The notes beneath the pieces were generated by a model. That model had not been told where the DNA came from. It did not search any database and was given only the letters and a program-made list of their open reading frames with translations. Below, in pieces: positions 53,375 to 63,937 of a stretch of DNA of 64,000 nt. Position numbers and translations under genes: made by a program. Positions within the stretch are counted from its first letter, which is position 1. Each line of letters begins with the position of its first letter. The stretch comes from Sanguinoderma infundibulare (lineage: Eukaryota; Basidiomycota; Agaricomycetes; Polyporales; Polyporaceae), in the NCBI GenBank assembly GCA_032821775.1, contig JAVLRN010000005.1, positions 434,001 through 498,000 on the forward strand, in the 5' to 3' direction.

Positions 53375-55079
53375 CTGGTGCGTGGGTGGGGTGAATGGGT
53401 GAAGGGCGAATGGAGATTAGATGGGAGTAAGTAGAAGGAGGCCTTGGTCGTCGTCGCCGGCGTGCCAGACGGGATGATGTTCGACGGCGGGAAAGCAAGG
53501 CGGCGGTCGTTGTCGAACAGACTGACACTGACACCGACTCCCAAAACAGCCCCCGCTCCGCTTAGCTCATTTCGCTTATTCCAGTCTGATAACCCCGCAT
53601 AAAGGCTTATCCGACAAAATCGTCGGGTTCCGGCTCGACGCTTTGCTCGACTCTCTCCTGCTATGTTACAACCCCCCTTAGGCATTCCGCATCGATTCAC
53701 GGTACGAACAGCCCGAAGGTGCTGCACCCTCGCGGCAACCGGCCCTGTTCAAACCACAGCCAAGTTTAGAACTGCATGTCTACCCCGTGCCGTGGTCCGT
53801 GGTGCGTATGCCGACCTCGACCGATGAGATCATGCACCCATCCCAGTCGATCGAACGGAAACAACCTAGATGGTATTGACGGGCTAACATCTTTAGAAAC
53901 ACGTTAGAGGCGTATTAACACTGCTGTACAAGACAAGTCAGTACATATTTTCCTGCCATATCTTGACAGAATTCAACGAAACATCAGTGTAACCTAGCAC
54001 ACAGGTTTACATACAGCCGAGCCGCATGCTTGTATTCCAAGGACGAGGATTGCTGATAGCCTGCGGAACGGCACCTACCAACCTGTCTTCTTGACCACCA
54101 CGCAGCAGCGTCATGATCGGATTCTAGTAGCCAAGACTCACGATCCGCGTGAGAGGGGACTGCGTCGAACCTGCGGACTCGAGGCCATCAAGCATGCTTA
54201 CCCCACCACTTGTCCCGACTTCCCCCGCCGCAGATTCCATTCGAGAGCTCTCCCGAATGGGTAAGTATCCTGCTCAACGTTCTCATATTAGCGAAGTTAT
54301 GCCTAGACTGACGATCGAGTTTCAGAAGGAATGAGGTCTATTTTGGATCACCGGTACGAAATCGGGCGCTGTATGCGGTGCTTACTGTATACCTTACGTA
54401 TCCCACCCAGGGCCAAGCTTGGTGCACCTCCGGCTTGATCACAACCCTGTGGCGACCGGAGGAGGGCGTTCCGAGTGGCAAGAACGACGAGGCCGCCCAC
54501 CCCCGGATGAGAGGGATATAGTCCGCATCGATATCGCTCCCTGCACCTTGGTCATGATCGCAGGTGGGGCTCACGTTCAAATGCAAGCTCCAAACCTGGT
54601 GGATGCAAACGACCGCTGGCCGAATGCCTCGTCTTCCGTGTGACCGCCATCATGGATCTATTCGTTCTTCGACTCATGACCGAGAGACCACGGCGGCTGC
54701 TTTAAGACGTTGAGGAGCATCGAGCGGGAGCGAGTCAGGACCAAGGCGTTTTCGAGCAAGTGCCACGCGATGCGCTCAGCCTTGAGAACGGCGACAGGCA
54801 CCCGTCGGGCTGCCAACCACGGCCGGCGGTTTTCGAACGGCGTCGCACAGGCTCGCTCAGCATTCCAAATTGTCTGGGCAGGTCATGCCGATGAAGGTGA
54901 TGGAGGGGGTGGGTCGCGAGGTATGTGCGATACTTGAGCTTGTTTCTTTCTTCAATTTCTTGGGGCACCCAGCACCCATCCCTATTGTATCTATCATACA
55001 GCAGTTTCATTCAATTGTTTGAAACGTAGCATAAAGGAGTAATTCTATTACTGCTACTGCAAACGCGCATTTTGGTTTC

Positions 55080-55129
55080 CCCTCTCGCTCGTGGTCCCTA
55101 GCTCGCGCGAGGAACGACGAGCGAGAGGG
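55080..55129. repeat. 13-bp perfect inverted repeat (stem-loop)
   Basis: The arm at 55080-55092 (CCCTCTCGCTCGT) is the exact reverse complement of 55117-55129, separated by a 24-nt GC-rich spacer. It could form a stable hairpin in DNA or RNA. No gene or transposase is associated. Confidence 0.75.
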
Positions 55130-55194
55130 TACTTATCCCGAGGACCACGAAAAGGTATGCGCCAGGACCGAAGTCCTTCCCTCGGGAACAGCAC

Positions 55195-55340
55195 TACCAA
55201 GAGCTACAGGATATCCTACTCCGAAACCGAAGCAAGAAAACCACGCACCTCAAGACCGAAACCGAACAGAAACGACGCACCTTGAAGCCGAAACCCACAA
55301 CCGGAAGAAACGCACGCACCTCATGACACCGGACCACGAT
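55195..55340. repeat. Degenerate tandem repeat, about 40-nt period
   Basis: Three diverged units share a CGCACCT core followed, in two of them, by an ACCGAAACC-like segment (near 55245, 55278 and 55315). The units differ by substitutions and small ind‌els, so expansion is old. No function can be suggested. Confidence 0.4.
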
Positions 55341-56313
55341 CACTTACCTTGAACCGAAGCCGAGAGGAAGAAGAGGAGACGGGAAGAGACGCGACGAAGC
55401 CTCGCGCCGCCGACTGAAGGATTATATACCCACCAGCATTTGCATTCAGCCCAGTCAGCCAATGTCAGCCCTCGTCTGGTAGCCTCTTCGGACCACGGTC
55501 CCTCTGTAGCCGTAGGGCACCATGAACCGGCATGACGTCGTACGTGTGGACGAGACTTCTGATGACAGGGTCTGGCTGACATCCATGCTGTGGCATGAGG
55601 GACGTTGACTTTTTGTGAAAAGAGCGGAACGAGCGTCTGAGTTACCAAATCTGAAGAAGCCCTCCTGGGAACGACGTGGCTCCGAGTCGGCGGTCCGTGC
55701 GGTTCCTTGTCTCTGTTTTGAACCACTCAGCTTGCTACCACGACATCTGTGGACCAAAAGATCATTGGCAGCAGTTTTTCTTGTGGCGAGTGGAACGCAA
55801 TCCACTGGAAGCCCGGTTTTATTGGAGCCGACTTCCTCGGAGATCCGTTGCTCTCTAGCTGGATTCTCGCCGACGCCGGCTGTGACCTGTCTGTATGCTC
55901 ATTCGTCTTTTCATTGAGTAGATTTCAAATGCTGACCGATAATTTTCACAGGGGTGCATTCCTTGGGTGAATCGCTCGGGATGGGGGTGGGTCCAGCGTC
56001 TTGTCTACTCCACAAGAACAAACCAGCCGTTCCCCGATCGCAATATGCGTCGTCTCCGACTTTGCCGGCTTTAGTCGTTCAGTTCTTTCCTCTATCTCAC
56101 GACCTACTTATACAAATTTGAGCTGCGGTGTATACGCCTTACTCATGTCAGAGTCTGGCCATGTGCTTCGTAAGGTCTCCAAAACAACGAGACGGGGTAC
56201 TTAAAGGCACGCATAAAAGAGGCCTTCGACCACCAAACGCCATCCTCATCACCACTCTTATTCCCTTTCGCAGCTCTCTGTAGCAGTCCCCCACCCTCAA
56301 TTCCACACGCATC

Positions 56314-57108
56314 ATGTCCGCACCGGCTCAGCACAAGTCCTTGTTCCTCGAATCCAAGTTTGGCGAGTTCGCTGTCAGGTCCACAGACACTCCGAAGCCT
56401 GGAGCAGGCGAAGTACTGGTCAAGATAGAGGCGACCGCGCTCAACCCCATCGACTGGAAGATTCAGGCTTTGGATCTTTTCAGTCAACAGTACCCTACGG
56501 TGCTGGGATTCGACGCTGCAGGTTCTATTATACAGCTCGGAGAGAACGTCCCGGCTTCGTCCTTCTCAGTCGGTGATCGCGTGTGAGTGACCCAATTATG
56601 TAGTGTGTATCTATTCGACGCTCACAACACGCTGACCTTAGGATTGTCCAAGGCTGGGTTGATGCCGTCAAGCAGACGGCAAATGGCACGTTCACGCAAT
56701 ATTTCGTTCTTCCCTACACGTTCGCAGCTAAGGCAAGTACCATGCACGTTGGGCTGTCAGGTGAATAGGATCATTAAGTGCTCTGACCCGCAGATACCCG
56801 CCTCCTTGTCGTATGAGGATGCAGCTACCGTCCCGAGCGGTATTGCGACGGCCAGCTTCCCTCTCTTCAACCAAGACAAGTCCGCACCGTCTGTCAGGCT
56901 GACGGCGGAACGTTGTGGTCATCGCGGACAATCCGGAGACGGTGCGTCAGTATGCTCAGCAGCTCTCGGGAGACGTGACAGACCTTCGACTTGGTAGGGA
57001 GAAGGTAAAAGTGGATGTTTGGAGCTGCGTGCTTCAAGGCAAGTTCATGCCCGTTCATGAGACTATTCCTGGACTTTGGCTGAGGGCGCAGCACAGGCCC
57101 GCGGAGTG
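56314..57108 (+). pseudogene. MDR-family reductase relic lacking its Rossmann domain
   Basis: The first part reads as a clean GroES-like domain. Exons 56314-56582, 56642-56732 and 56794 onward encode MSAPAQHKSLFLESKFG, EVLVKIEATALNPIDWKIQ, GFDAAGSIIQLGENV and PASLSYEDAATVPSGIATAS. After APSVRLT near 56900 the similarity stops. The glycine-rich cofactor motif expected next is absent, and what follows (VIADNPETVRQ to the stop at 57108) is in another frame and resembles no conserved part. The second intron (56733-56793) has a GC donor. Loss of the cofactor domain makes activity impossible, so I call it a pseudogene. A gene for a short protein made of the first 170 residues cannot be excluded. 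It is a distant relative of the intact gene at 22224. Confidence 0.72.
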
Positions 57109-59099
57109 ACCTTCAAAAGCGTAAAAGGGAACTGGACCCAGGCTTTGGATCCGCAGTTGGCGCTGTCGGAAAGTTATTAGGAATTTCTGATTTAGTGTCA
57201 AGTTGAGATGGGTGCATGGCGAGCTGTATGATACATACTTGAAACTGGGCAAGAACGAGGGCCTGGGAGGTTGAGAGTCGAGACCAATGCAACTCGGACT
57301 CCTCCGCTGGCCCTCTAGCATTCGTCAACGGTCTTGAGACATCTCCCCAGTCGAGCCAGTCGCATGGCATCGCACTCGGACGAACTGCAAACACAGCATG
57401 AAGGCCGAGTTTTGATTCGGTATGATACTGGCCATAGAGCTCTGGAGGGTGGATGCATGAAGATTACGGGGATAGCGCAAAATAGAGAAGGGAGGGGGTG
57501 CTGAGGGAGATGGTGAACACTACACGGCCCGATTGCATGCAGGTTTCCGCGCGACTGGACGGGCAGTTGAAGAGCCTTGATGAAGCCACACCGAAGCTTG
57601 CCCCGCATTTGAATCCCAGTCAAAATCGACAAGCGCCCCACCATTCCGGGATCGTGGAGGAGCGTGGAGGAGCGTGTTTGGTCGTGTGGGATCGTGCCCC
57701 ATCGTTTTTGCAAGTGGCAGGTGATTTTGGGTGCTTCTCGAAGTCGATGATCGCCCGGATTTACGTCACGTGTATCCTACCGAGTTACAGACGTCTTCTG
57801 TCTGCGTGTCTCCTCGCCCTGCTCAACTGCGTGTGATCTGTGTTGCACTGAATTGCTCTCCTCGCACCATTCCTCTTGCTGGCATCTCTCTTCACTCAAT
57901 GGCCTCTATGGCATCATGACGAACTTCAGCCCCCACCGCCCCGTCATCTTCTTCTCGGATCCCTCCATCTACGCCCCAGGTCCGACAGCCTCAAGTGACG
58001 CTCCCGGAGACTGTTATTCCCCCGACAATAGGTCCAGCAACTCCAGCACCGGAACTGCAGTCCACGAGCGCACTCCCTCGGACGCATATAGTGAGATGTG
58101 CGCTGATGTTATCTTTAATCAGCTTGATCGCGCGACCTCCTGACATTTTTCAGCTTCAAGACCTGTCTCCGGACTCCCATGGTCTCCCCGAGAGCTCCCC
58201 AGATACTTTTGAGCTGCTGCCGCCGCCACTGCCGACGACGACGACGACGCTCACGGGGAGCAGCGCAGAGGACCTGGTGAGTAGTTCGTGAGTGGGATGT
58301 CGCTGAGAGCATGAGCGTGCCGACTTGAGCATCGTGCGCCGCATGGGCCTATCTCGAGAAGCGCGTCGACCATATCATGATCAAGCTCCAGACCGGAGTC
58401 TTGTACTCCAAGTACATGAGCCTCTACATTCGCGAACTTCGCCTGACGGGCCTTGCGCCAGTGGAGCATTCAAACTAACAGAGTCCCGCTGACATTCCGC
58501 AGCCACAAGCTCTATCCCCGGGCATAGAGAATCCACAGGAGAACTTGGCCTCTCTCGTGCAACCGCTCTTCCGGCTATCATACTCGCATCGCTGCGTATG
58601 ACGAAATGCTCAAATTCAAGACGTCTGGACGCAGGACTCGCTAACTTGTACATTCCGGACTCGCGTATGGACCACGGTTAGCGAGGCTTAGCATCGTTCC
58701 GCGGAAGGCCTCGCACCTGTCCAGCCTGAGCCTGAGCCTTAGCCTGAGGGTCATCGATAGTCTATCCAACGTTGAGTACAAATCGGCTTCAGTGTCTTCG
58801 CCTTCTGCTCGCCCACCCCGCGCGCATATGGGCCTCATGTCTTCCGTATGTTCCTGCGCTTATGCTCGGCCGTCAGGACGTTCACGTACATATTCCCCTT
58901 CTGTCTGAAGCTCCGTGCAGCACTTGGATTGGCTCACACGCAGCTTCCCATTCCGATGCGTCTACTCTCAGGCTCCCAGGCCCACAGCTTTCCAGGCTCT
59001 CGGACGTTCTTTGGCCCTGCGATGCAGCGCGGCGGTGCGACGACTGAGACTTCCTCATGTGGGAGCCACGAACTTCCAGCCGCCACGAGCCTCGCTCTG
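57109..59099. other. Decayed intergenic region
   Basis: No intact gene. It contains the left copy of the dispersed repeat (about 57535-57720). Plus-strand frames between 57850 and 58300 are Pro/Thr/Ser-rich without a family. Frames from 58500 to 59050 are short and broken. The region may include the eroded 5' part of the desaturase relic. Confidence 0.4.
57535..57720 (-). repeat. Dispersed GATCGTG-rich repeat, left copy
   Basis: The reverse complement of this segment contains TTGTCGATTTTGACTGGG, followed by a diverged TTCAAAT/TTTGAAT stretch and flanked by GGGCACGAT-type short repeats. The same block occurs in direct sense at about 60895-61050. The two copies lie in opposite orientation around the relic genes. 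Confidence 0.6.
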
Positions 59100-59758
59100 G
59101 CCTCAAGCGACCAGCAAAAGAACGACATCGTGCAGTGGCAGCACCATTGGTACTTCGCCATCATACTCAACCTTGGCTACGCACTCCCTCCGGTCATGGC
59201 TGGACTCGGATGGGGGGATTGGTGGGGGGATGGTACTACGCTGGCATGTTGCGAACCACGTTCGTCCACCATGTAAGGGAATAGTTTTCAGCACGCCGAG
59301 CACATCGGGATGCTATCACTGGTCGTACTCACGCTGTTCTCATCGCATCCCTGGCACCTGCAGTCCACCTTTTGCATCAACTCCATTGCCCATTATATTG
59401 GTGAGACCCCGCACGATGACAGAAAGCGCACCAGACTACTTCTTCTCAGGTGAGTTGTGCAGACCATTCAACGACCTTGGCATAGTGCTGATCGTTGGTC
59501 CCCCCATTTTTTTTCTTCCTGCGTGGGTCCCCGCGATGCGACGATGCACTCGGCGGCGCTGCTCACGATGGGCGAGGGATACCACCAATGAACTACCGGA
59601 ATGCGATAAAGTGGTACCAGTTCGACCAAATGGTTCATCGCAATGGGCGGCGCGCTCGCGTCGCACCTGCGCGCGTTCCCGGTGAACGAGATCAGCAAGG
59701 GCGAGCTCGCGGTGCAGCTCAAGAAGCTCAAGAAGCTCCAGGATGGGATCCGCTGACT
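59100..59758 (+). pseudogene. Delta-9 acyl-CoA desaturase relic
   Basis: Fragments match the C-terminal half of Ole1-type stearoyl-CoA desaturases in the right order. QQKNDIVQWQHHWYF and AGLGWGDWW are near 59120-59230. A WYYAGML-TTFVHH segment follows, interrupted by an apparent intron (about 59274-59370, GTAAGG to CTGCAG). STFCINSIAHYIGET lies near 59371-59413, TMGEGYH near 59563-59580, and YRNAIKWYQFD near 59590-59620. WFIAMGGALASHLRAFP, then EISKGELAVQLKKLKKL and a stop, run to 59757. The segments lie in different frames. The third histidine box (normally H-x-F-H-H after GEGYHN) is deleted, removing iron ligands. Frameshifts and this loss show it is non-functional. Confidence 0.78.
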
Positions 59759-59815
59759 GGTCCAGGTGGACGACCTGCCGGTCGTGAGCTGGTTCTACCG
59801 TACTTGACGCTCCTC

Positions 59816-60440
59816 ATGTGTCTTTTCAAGGTCGCGGCTGCGGCTTCCGACAGCTCTTCGCCGAATGTGGTGGACCTCGGCTACGTCAAGTACAGAGGCA
59901 ATCTCTCCTACCCGGACACGGTCGCATACCTCGGAGTACTGTACGTGGAGCCCCCTCTTGGAGAGTGTCGGTGGAGGGCCCCTCTGGCTTTGAACACGAC
60001 GTGTGTTTCGAGCGAAGCTGCGGGCCAGGTCGTCGACCTGACCATGTACCCGAACTTCTGCATTCAGAGAAGCACTGGAGGTGAGCTTCGTGCCATTTTG
60101 AGTTGAAGCCCGAAAGCTCGGCGGTGACGTAGCTTACGGCACGACACAGCGGGCGACGCAGGAGGCGCAGGGAGTGAAGACTGTCTCAAGCTCAACATTT
60201 ACGCTCCAGCCGGAGTGAAGAGGGGCAACAATTGTAAGCGACGTACCTTGTGCGGCTTCGCATATGTACCCGTGCTCATCTACATTCACGGTGGAGGTCC
60301 GTAATGTCGAGTTCCTACCTTCTTTCGTGCCCCAGCTGACCCATCCCGCCTCGTCAGGCTACGTCTTCGGCAATCCGGCCAACTAGCCGTTCGACCACTG
60401 GATCCACCAGTCGCTGAACGTCAAGTGTCCCGAAGGAGGA
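59816..60440 (+). pseudogene. Type-B carboxylesterase/lipase relic
   Basis: The N-terminal quarter of a COesterase-family hydrolase can be followed. It has a leader MCLFKVAAAASDSSS, VKYRGNLSYPDTVAYLGV, EPPLGECRWRAP, a disulfide-type SEDCLKLNIYAP after an apparent intron, VLIYIHGGG, and GYVFGNPAN. The last segment continues with an in-frame TAG where the family usually has Trp, then PFDHWIHQS. The splice acceptor expected before PVLIYIHGGG is missing (CATAT in place of YAG). The catalytic serine elbow and the rest are absent; a minisatellite starts about 165 nt downstream. It has at least three independent lesions and is a clear pseudogene. Confidence 0.8.
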
Positions 60441-60604
60441 GTTTGAGTTAGCGTGGCAGACTCTGGACGCCGAGACAAAGGTGGCAAGTCGCAGTTTTTT
60501 TTGAGTACCTATTTTAACAGCTAACTCGGACCTACTAGAAATACGAACAGGAGAACCTGGCCGCCGTGGGCACGAGGGGACGTCGCAAGGCCGCATAGGC
60601 ACCG

Positions 60605-60712
60605 GACGCCGCGAGGGGACGCGCCAAGGGGACGCGCGAGGGGACGCGCGAGGGGACGCGCGAGGGGGCGCGCGAGGGGGCGCGCGAAGGGAAGCGCGAG
60701 GGGGCGTCATCG
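60605..60712. repeat. 12-nt GC-rich minisatellite
   Basis: About eight to nine tandem units of the type GCGCGAGGGGAC, with GA/GG/CA variants, follow directly after the carboxylesterase relic. The array is purine-rich on the plus strand. It is followed by ATCGTGCAC-type short repeats related to those of the dispersed repeat. Confidence 0.85.
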
Positions 60713-60894
60713 TGCACCATCGTGCACGGTCGTGTCCGGTAACGTCAGGTAGGATTGGCAGAGAGCACGAGGGGGCGTTGCTGAGCACGACGGGAGATGA
60801 TGTCGGACGACAGACCAGTATGTATTATTAGACACTGCATGATCACAAACATGACGAAACTACTGGGCACGATTTGCCATGATAATAGTATTAA

Positions 60895-61050
60895 ATAGCG
60901 TGCCCCAGCGTGCCCCATCGTGCCCCATCGTGAAAACGCCAGGTGCCAATGCCCACGACCGAGCACGACCGAACACGACCGGGCACGTTCCGGCACGCTG
61001 GAGCGTTTGTCGATTTTGACTGGGTTTGAATACTCGTCGACTCGGGCGGA
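60895..61050 (+). repeat. Dispersed GATCGTG-rich repeat, right copy
   Basis: Begins with several GTGCCCCATC units, continues through CACGACCGAGCACGACC-like repeats, and ends with TTGTCGATTTTGACTGGG, followed by TTTGAAT. It corresponds to the reverse complement of 57535-57720. No open reading frame for a transposase is present, so it is either a non-autonomous element or satellite-like DNA. Confidence 0.6.
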
Positions 61051-62791
61051 GCTGCCGACCCCGCCTGGGAATCCTACCCGGAGGGCTGTCCGTCCGGAAG
61101 GAGACGTCGACGACGCCGGGGGACGGCGCGCACTGTGACGTGCGACTACTGGCTGGACGAGGCGAGTGTTCAGTCCGAGTGTCCCCAGTCGAGGACGTGG
61201 GGATGTGGAAGCAGCACTGACTTTCCAGAACTTCCGCTTGGCCCCCGAGCCCATGCCTTCCCGACGTCCCGTGCAACGGAACCGACTTAGACAGGCTGTC
61301 TTCCACAGTAGCAATCACCGACAGTCGCCATCCTCTCGGGCGTGAATTCGCGTATTCAGGTACGGGCATGTACTTACCGTAAGGTCTCGTCTTCCTCGTG
61401 CCGGTCGAGGATCGCGTGTACATATTTGTATTTGCTCTCGAGTTCCTGGAAGTGTGGTTCCCATGGTGGCGGAGGAAGATACCGTAGCGCAGTTCCCCCT
61501 CGAAGCTGTGACTCTGCGCTCCGGGGTCAGGAGTGAGGCTAGACAATCAAAGAGAATCGAGCGACATCACCTTCTGAACTTCTGAGCTTCTTCGAAAGCC
61601 GCTGAGCATTGGCACCGTGATGCTCAGACCATGATGCTACTGGACGGCACCGGTGTGCAACACCCTCGGAACTGTGGCTCAGACGTGGCCTCCCTATGTA
61701 AGCACTCGACACTCGCACGGACGGAAGATCGGAGTCTGTGGGTGATTCAAACTGGGTGCTTGCGAAAATATTGAAGGAGACACAGGGGAGATCTGTCAGA
61801 AGATCGTCAATCAGCGATAATAGTACTTCGAACTTCGAGATATGCAGCACAGAATCGGTATAAACTCATCGTCCTCACGACAGGCCTGTTCTTCCCTATC
61901 CTTCCGCCGCCGGGTGCGCGTGAGACCTACATACACTCTGGAAGATCTGCCTCGGGTTCTCTTGACCTATCCTTTCTTGGGCTGCAAGGAGATTGTCTAC
62001 GGCGGAGATAGGATCAAGAATCCGTTTACTCCTCTGTCCGCACATGATGTCCTTGATGCTCGCGCGAATCACTCCAACACATTGTCAACCTGATGTCAAT
62101 CAGCTTCTAGCGGTCGATGTCGTTTGGGCGGAGGTAAAACTCACCACACAGGTCTGAACTGCGGATGCCGCACAGTTGGTCTATTGCATCGAGTGGATTG
62201 CTAAGAGGGCATGAAGTATAGTCGTAGGCCTTTTCCTTGGGCGAAAACGACATCTGTAGACCACTATGACCGCAGTTTCGCACTTGACGTTCTGGATCGA
62301 GATTGTCGCGGAAGTTCAAGTGTGCCGGTGGTTCGAGATGACGATGTGTTGATGGAAGAAAAAACTGGTATCGCCAAGGACCGATATATATCCGCTGGGC
62401 GAGAGCCGCAGGTCGAGGCGGCCCACATTGTTTGGAGAAACCGAGGGCGCAGCAGTGATGCAGGGATGACGGGTCTGGGTGGCCCTATGCTTGGAAAAAT
62501 AGTGTGCTAGAATCCAAGCGAGGTTGGTAGTCTTGCTGCCGCTTGCTCGCTTAGACCCCTTCGACCGGCTTCGACCTATGTAGAATGCCCTTGGTGAATA
62601 AAACACATACAACAACGTTTGCTCTATAGTATTCGGTATGTACACAGTACGATAGCTATGGAGGAGGGGAGGATAATGTATCACAGCAACGGTATAGCAA
62701 AGCATAGCTGTGCGGTGTCAATATGTACAGATAGCAGGACAGACTAGGTATGTAACGTCGTAGTTATACATATCGGCAGCAGTCGTCATAC
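61051..62791. other. Intergenic region, nothing recognised
   Basis: It contains short frames on both strands; the longest on minus (60860-61546) overlaps the repeat and is not credible. A plus-strand frame at 61842-62093 has no family. No tRNA or conserved element was identified. The right end holds the 3' side of the last gene. Confidence 0.45.
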
Positions 62792-63937
62792 CTATACCTT
62801 GACGCCGACGAGCATGCGCACGGCACGACACGGCGGCTCGCGCTCGTTCTCGACGCCGGCTTGTCGACGGGCGATGAGGATGTCTTCGCGGAGGCGGAGC
62901 TCCTCCACCTCTTCCGCCTTCGACATCGGGTCACGCTGGGGGTAGTTCCACCCAAAGTGCACGAGCGAGTGCCACAGGGACATCCGCATGTGCATGTCAC
63001 TGTGCCCAGCGAGTTCATCCAATCAAATCAGTCAGGGAGTCGGTCAAACCAAGACGCACCTTTTGTATTGGTCGAGCAGCTGCACGAACTTGGACCGCGC
63101 GCTCTCGACCGTGTCCTCGTACGGGAAGAACCCGTACCTGGCCAGGTCCACGTCCCGCCCGGGCCTCCTCCCGGGCGCGGCCAGCAGCGCCGCGAGCTCG
63201 TCCCACATCGCCTCCCGGATCGCGAGCACGAACCCGAGCGCGCGCCGGAGGTGCAGGCAGAGCGAGTGGACGTCGAACATCAACAACCCGTCGAGCGGGA
63301 AGAGCTCGATCTGGGACCGGCCCCCGATGACGGTGCTCGCCGCGGCGAGGTCCTGGATCGCGGCCGTGCGCTTCGACGCCATCGACATCATCGACGAGCC
63401 CGAGTGAGAGCGGGACGAGCGTACCTCGGCGGCGGCGCCCGGCCCCGAGACGGCCACCCCGGACGCCGTCACGGTCGTCGAGACTGGGGCTGGAGGCGGC
63501 GGCGGCGGTGGCAGGGGCACGTGCGGGTGCCGAGTGCCATTCGCACTGCGTCCGCTGAGGCTGGTGGTGGAGCCGTTGGTGGATGCCCGGGAACGGTTGT
63601 CGGACTGAGAGCGGACCAGCGGGCTACCGGCCATGTGACCCTTCGGGCTAGATGGTGAGGTGACGGTAGACTGCCGGTTGCTCCTGGTGCCTCTGGAGCT
63701 CTTCTTGCGGATGGCCTTTTTAAAGGTGGCAAGGGATATCTCGCCTTCTACGTTCGCGTCGTAGAGGATGTCCCGATCACCATAAGAGGAGTCAGATTGG
63801 CTGGATGTAGAGCTTCGTGGCGCTGGGCGGGGTTGAGCGGAGGGCAGAGGGGGCATGGGCACGGTGAGGACGGGTGGGGAGATGACCTGGCCAAAGGAGG
63901 CAGAGAATGACGCGGGTAATGTTGCTGTTGGTGGCAT
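62792..63937 (-). CDS. Conserved-looking protein of unknown function at window edge
   Basis: Two exons, 63937-63060 and 62999-62792, join in phase to 361 residues. The N-terminal 180 residues are disordered and Pro/Ser-rich, including a run of nine prolines (LPPPPPPPPAP). They contain a short ordered piece, DILYDANVEGEISLATFKKAI. The C-terminal half is helical and well conserved in character: LFPLDGLLMFDVHSLCLHL, AMWDELAALL, RYGFFPYEDTVESARSKF, MRMSLWHSLVHFGWNYP, EEVEELRLREDILIARRQ and RAVRMLVGVKV. There is no signal peptide or membrane segment. I do not recognise a named domain. The Met at 63937 was taken as the start; the window ends 63 nt upstream, so an earlier exon cannot be ruled out. 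Confidence 0.78.

Larger units (their letters stand above)
53375..56313. other. Long intergenic region, no gene recognised
   Basis: Nearly 3 kb without a convincing gene. The left end holds the PIP5K promoter. A perfect 13-bp inverted repeat lies at 55080-55129 and degenerate repeats at about 55195-55340. Between 55615 and 55970 two overlapping plus-strand frames look slightly protein-like (IIGSSFSCGEWNAIHWKPGFI), but no family is recognised. The right end holds the leader of the MDR relic. Confidence 0.45.

Noticed and set aside
59816..60115. Functional small esterase
   Set aside because: Only the N-terminal quarter is present. The serine elbow is missing, a splice acceptor is destroyed and a TAG interrupts the conserved region.
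60605..60712. CRISPR-like array
   Set aside because: The units are contiguous 12-mers without spacers in a eukaryotic genome; it is a minisatellite.
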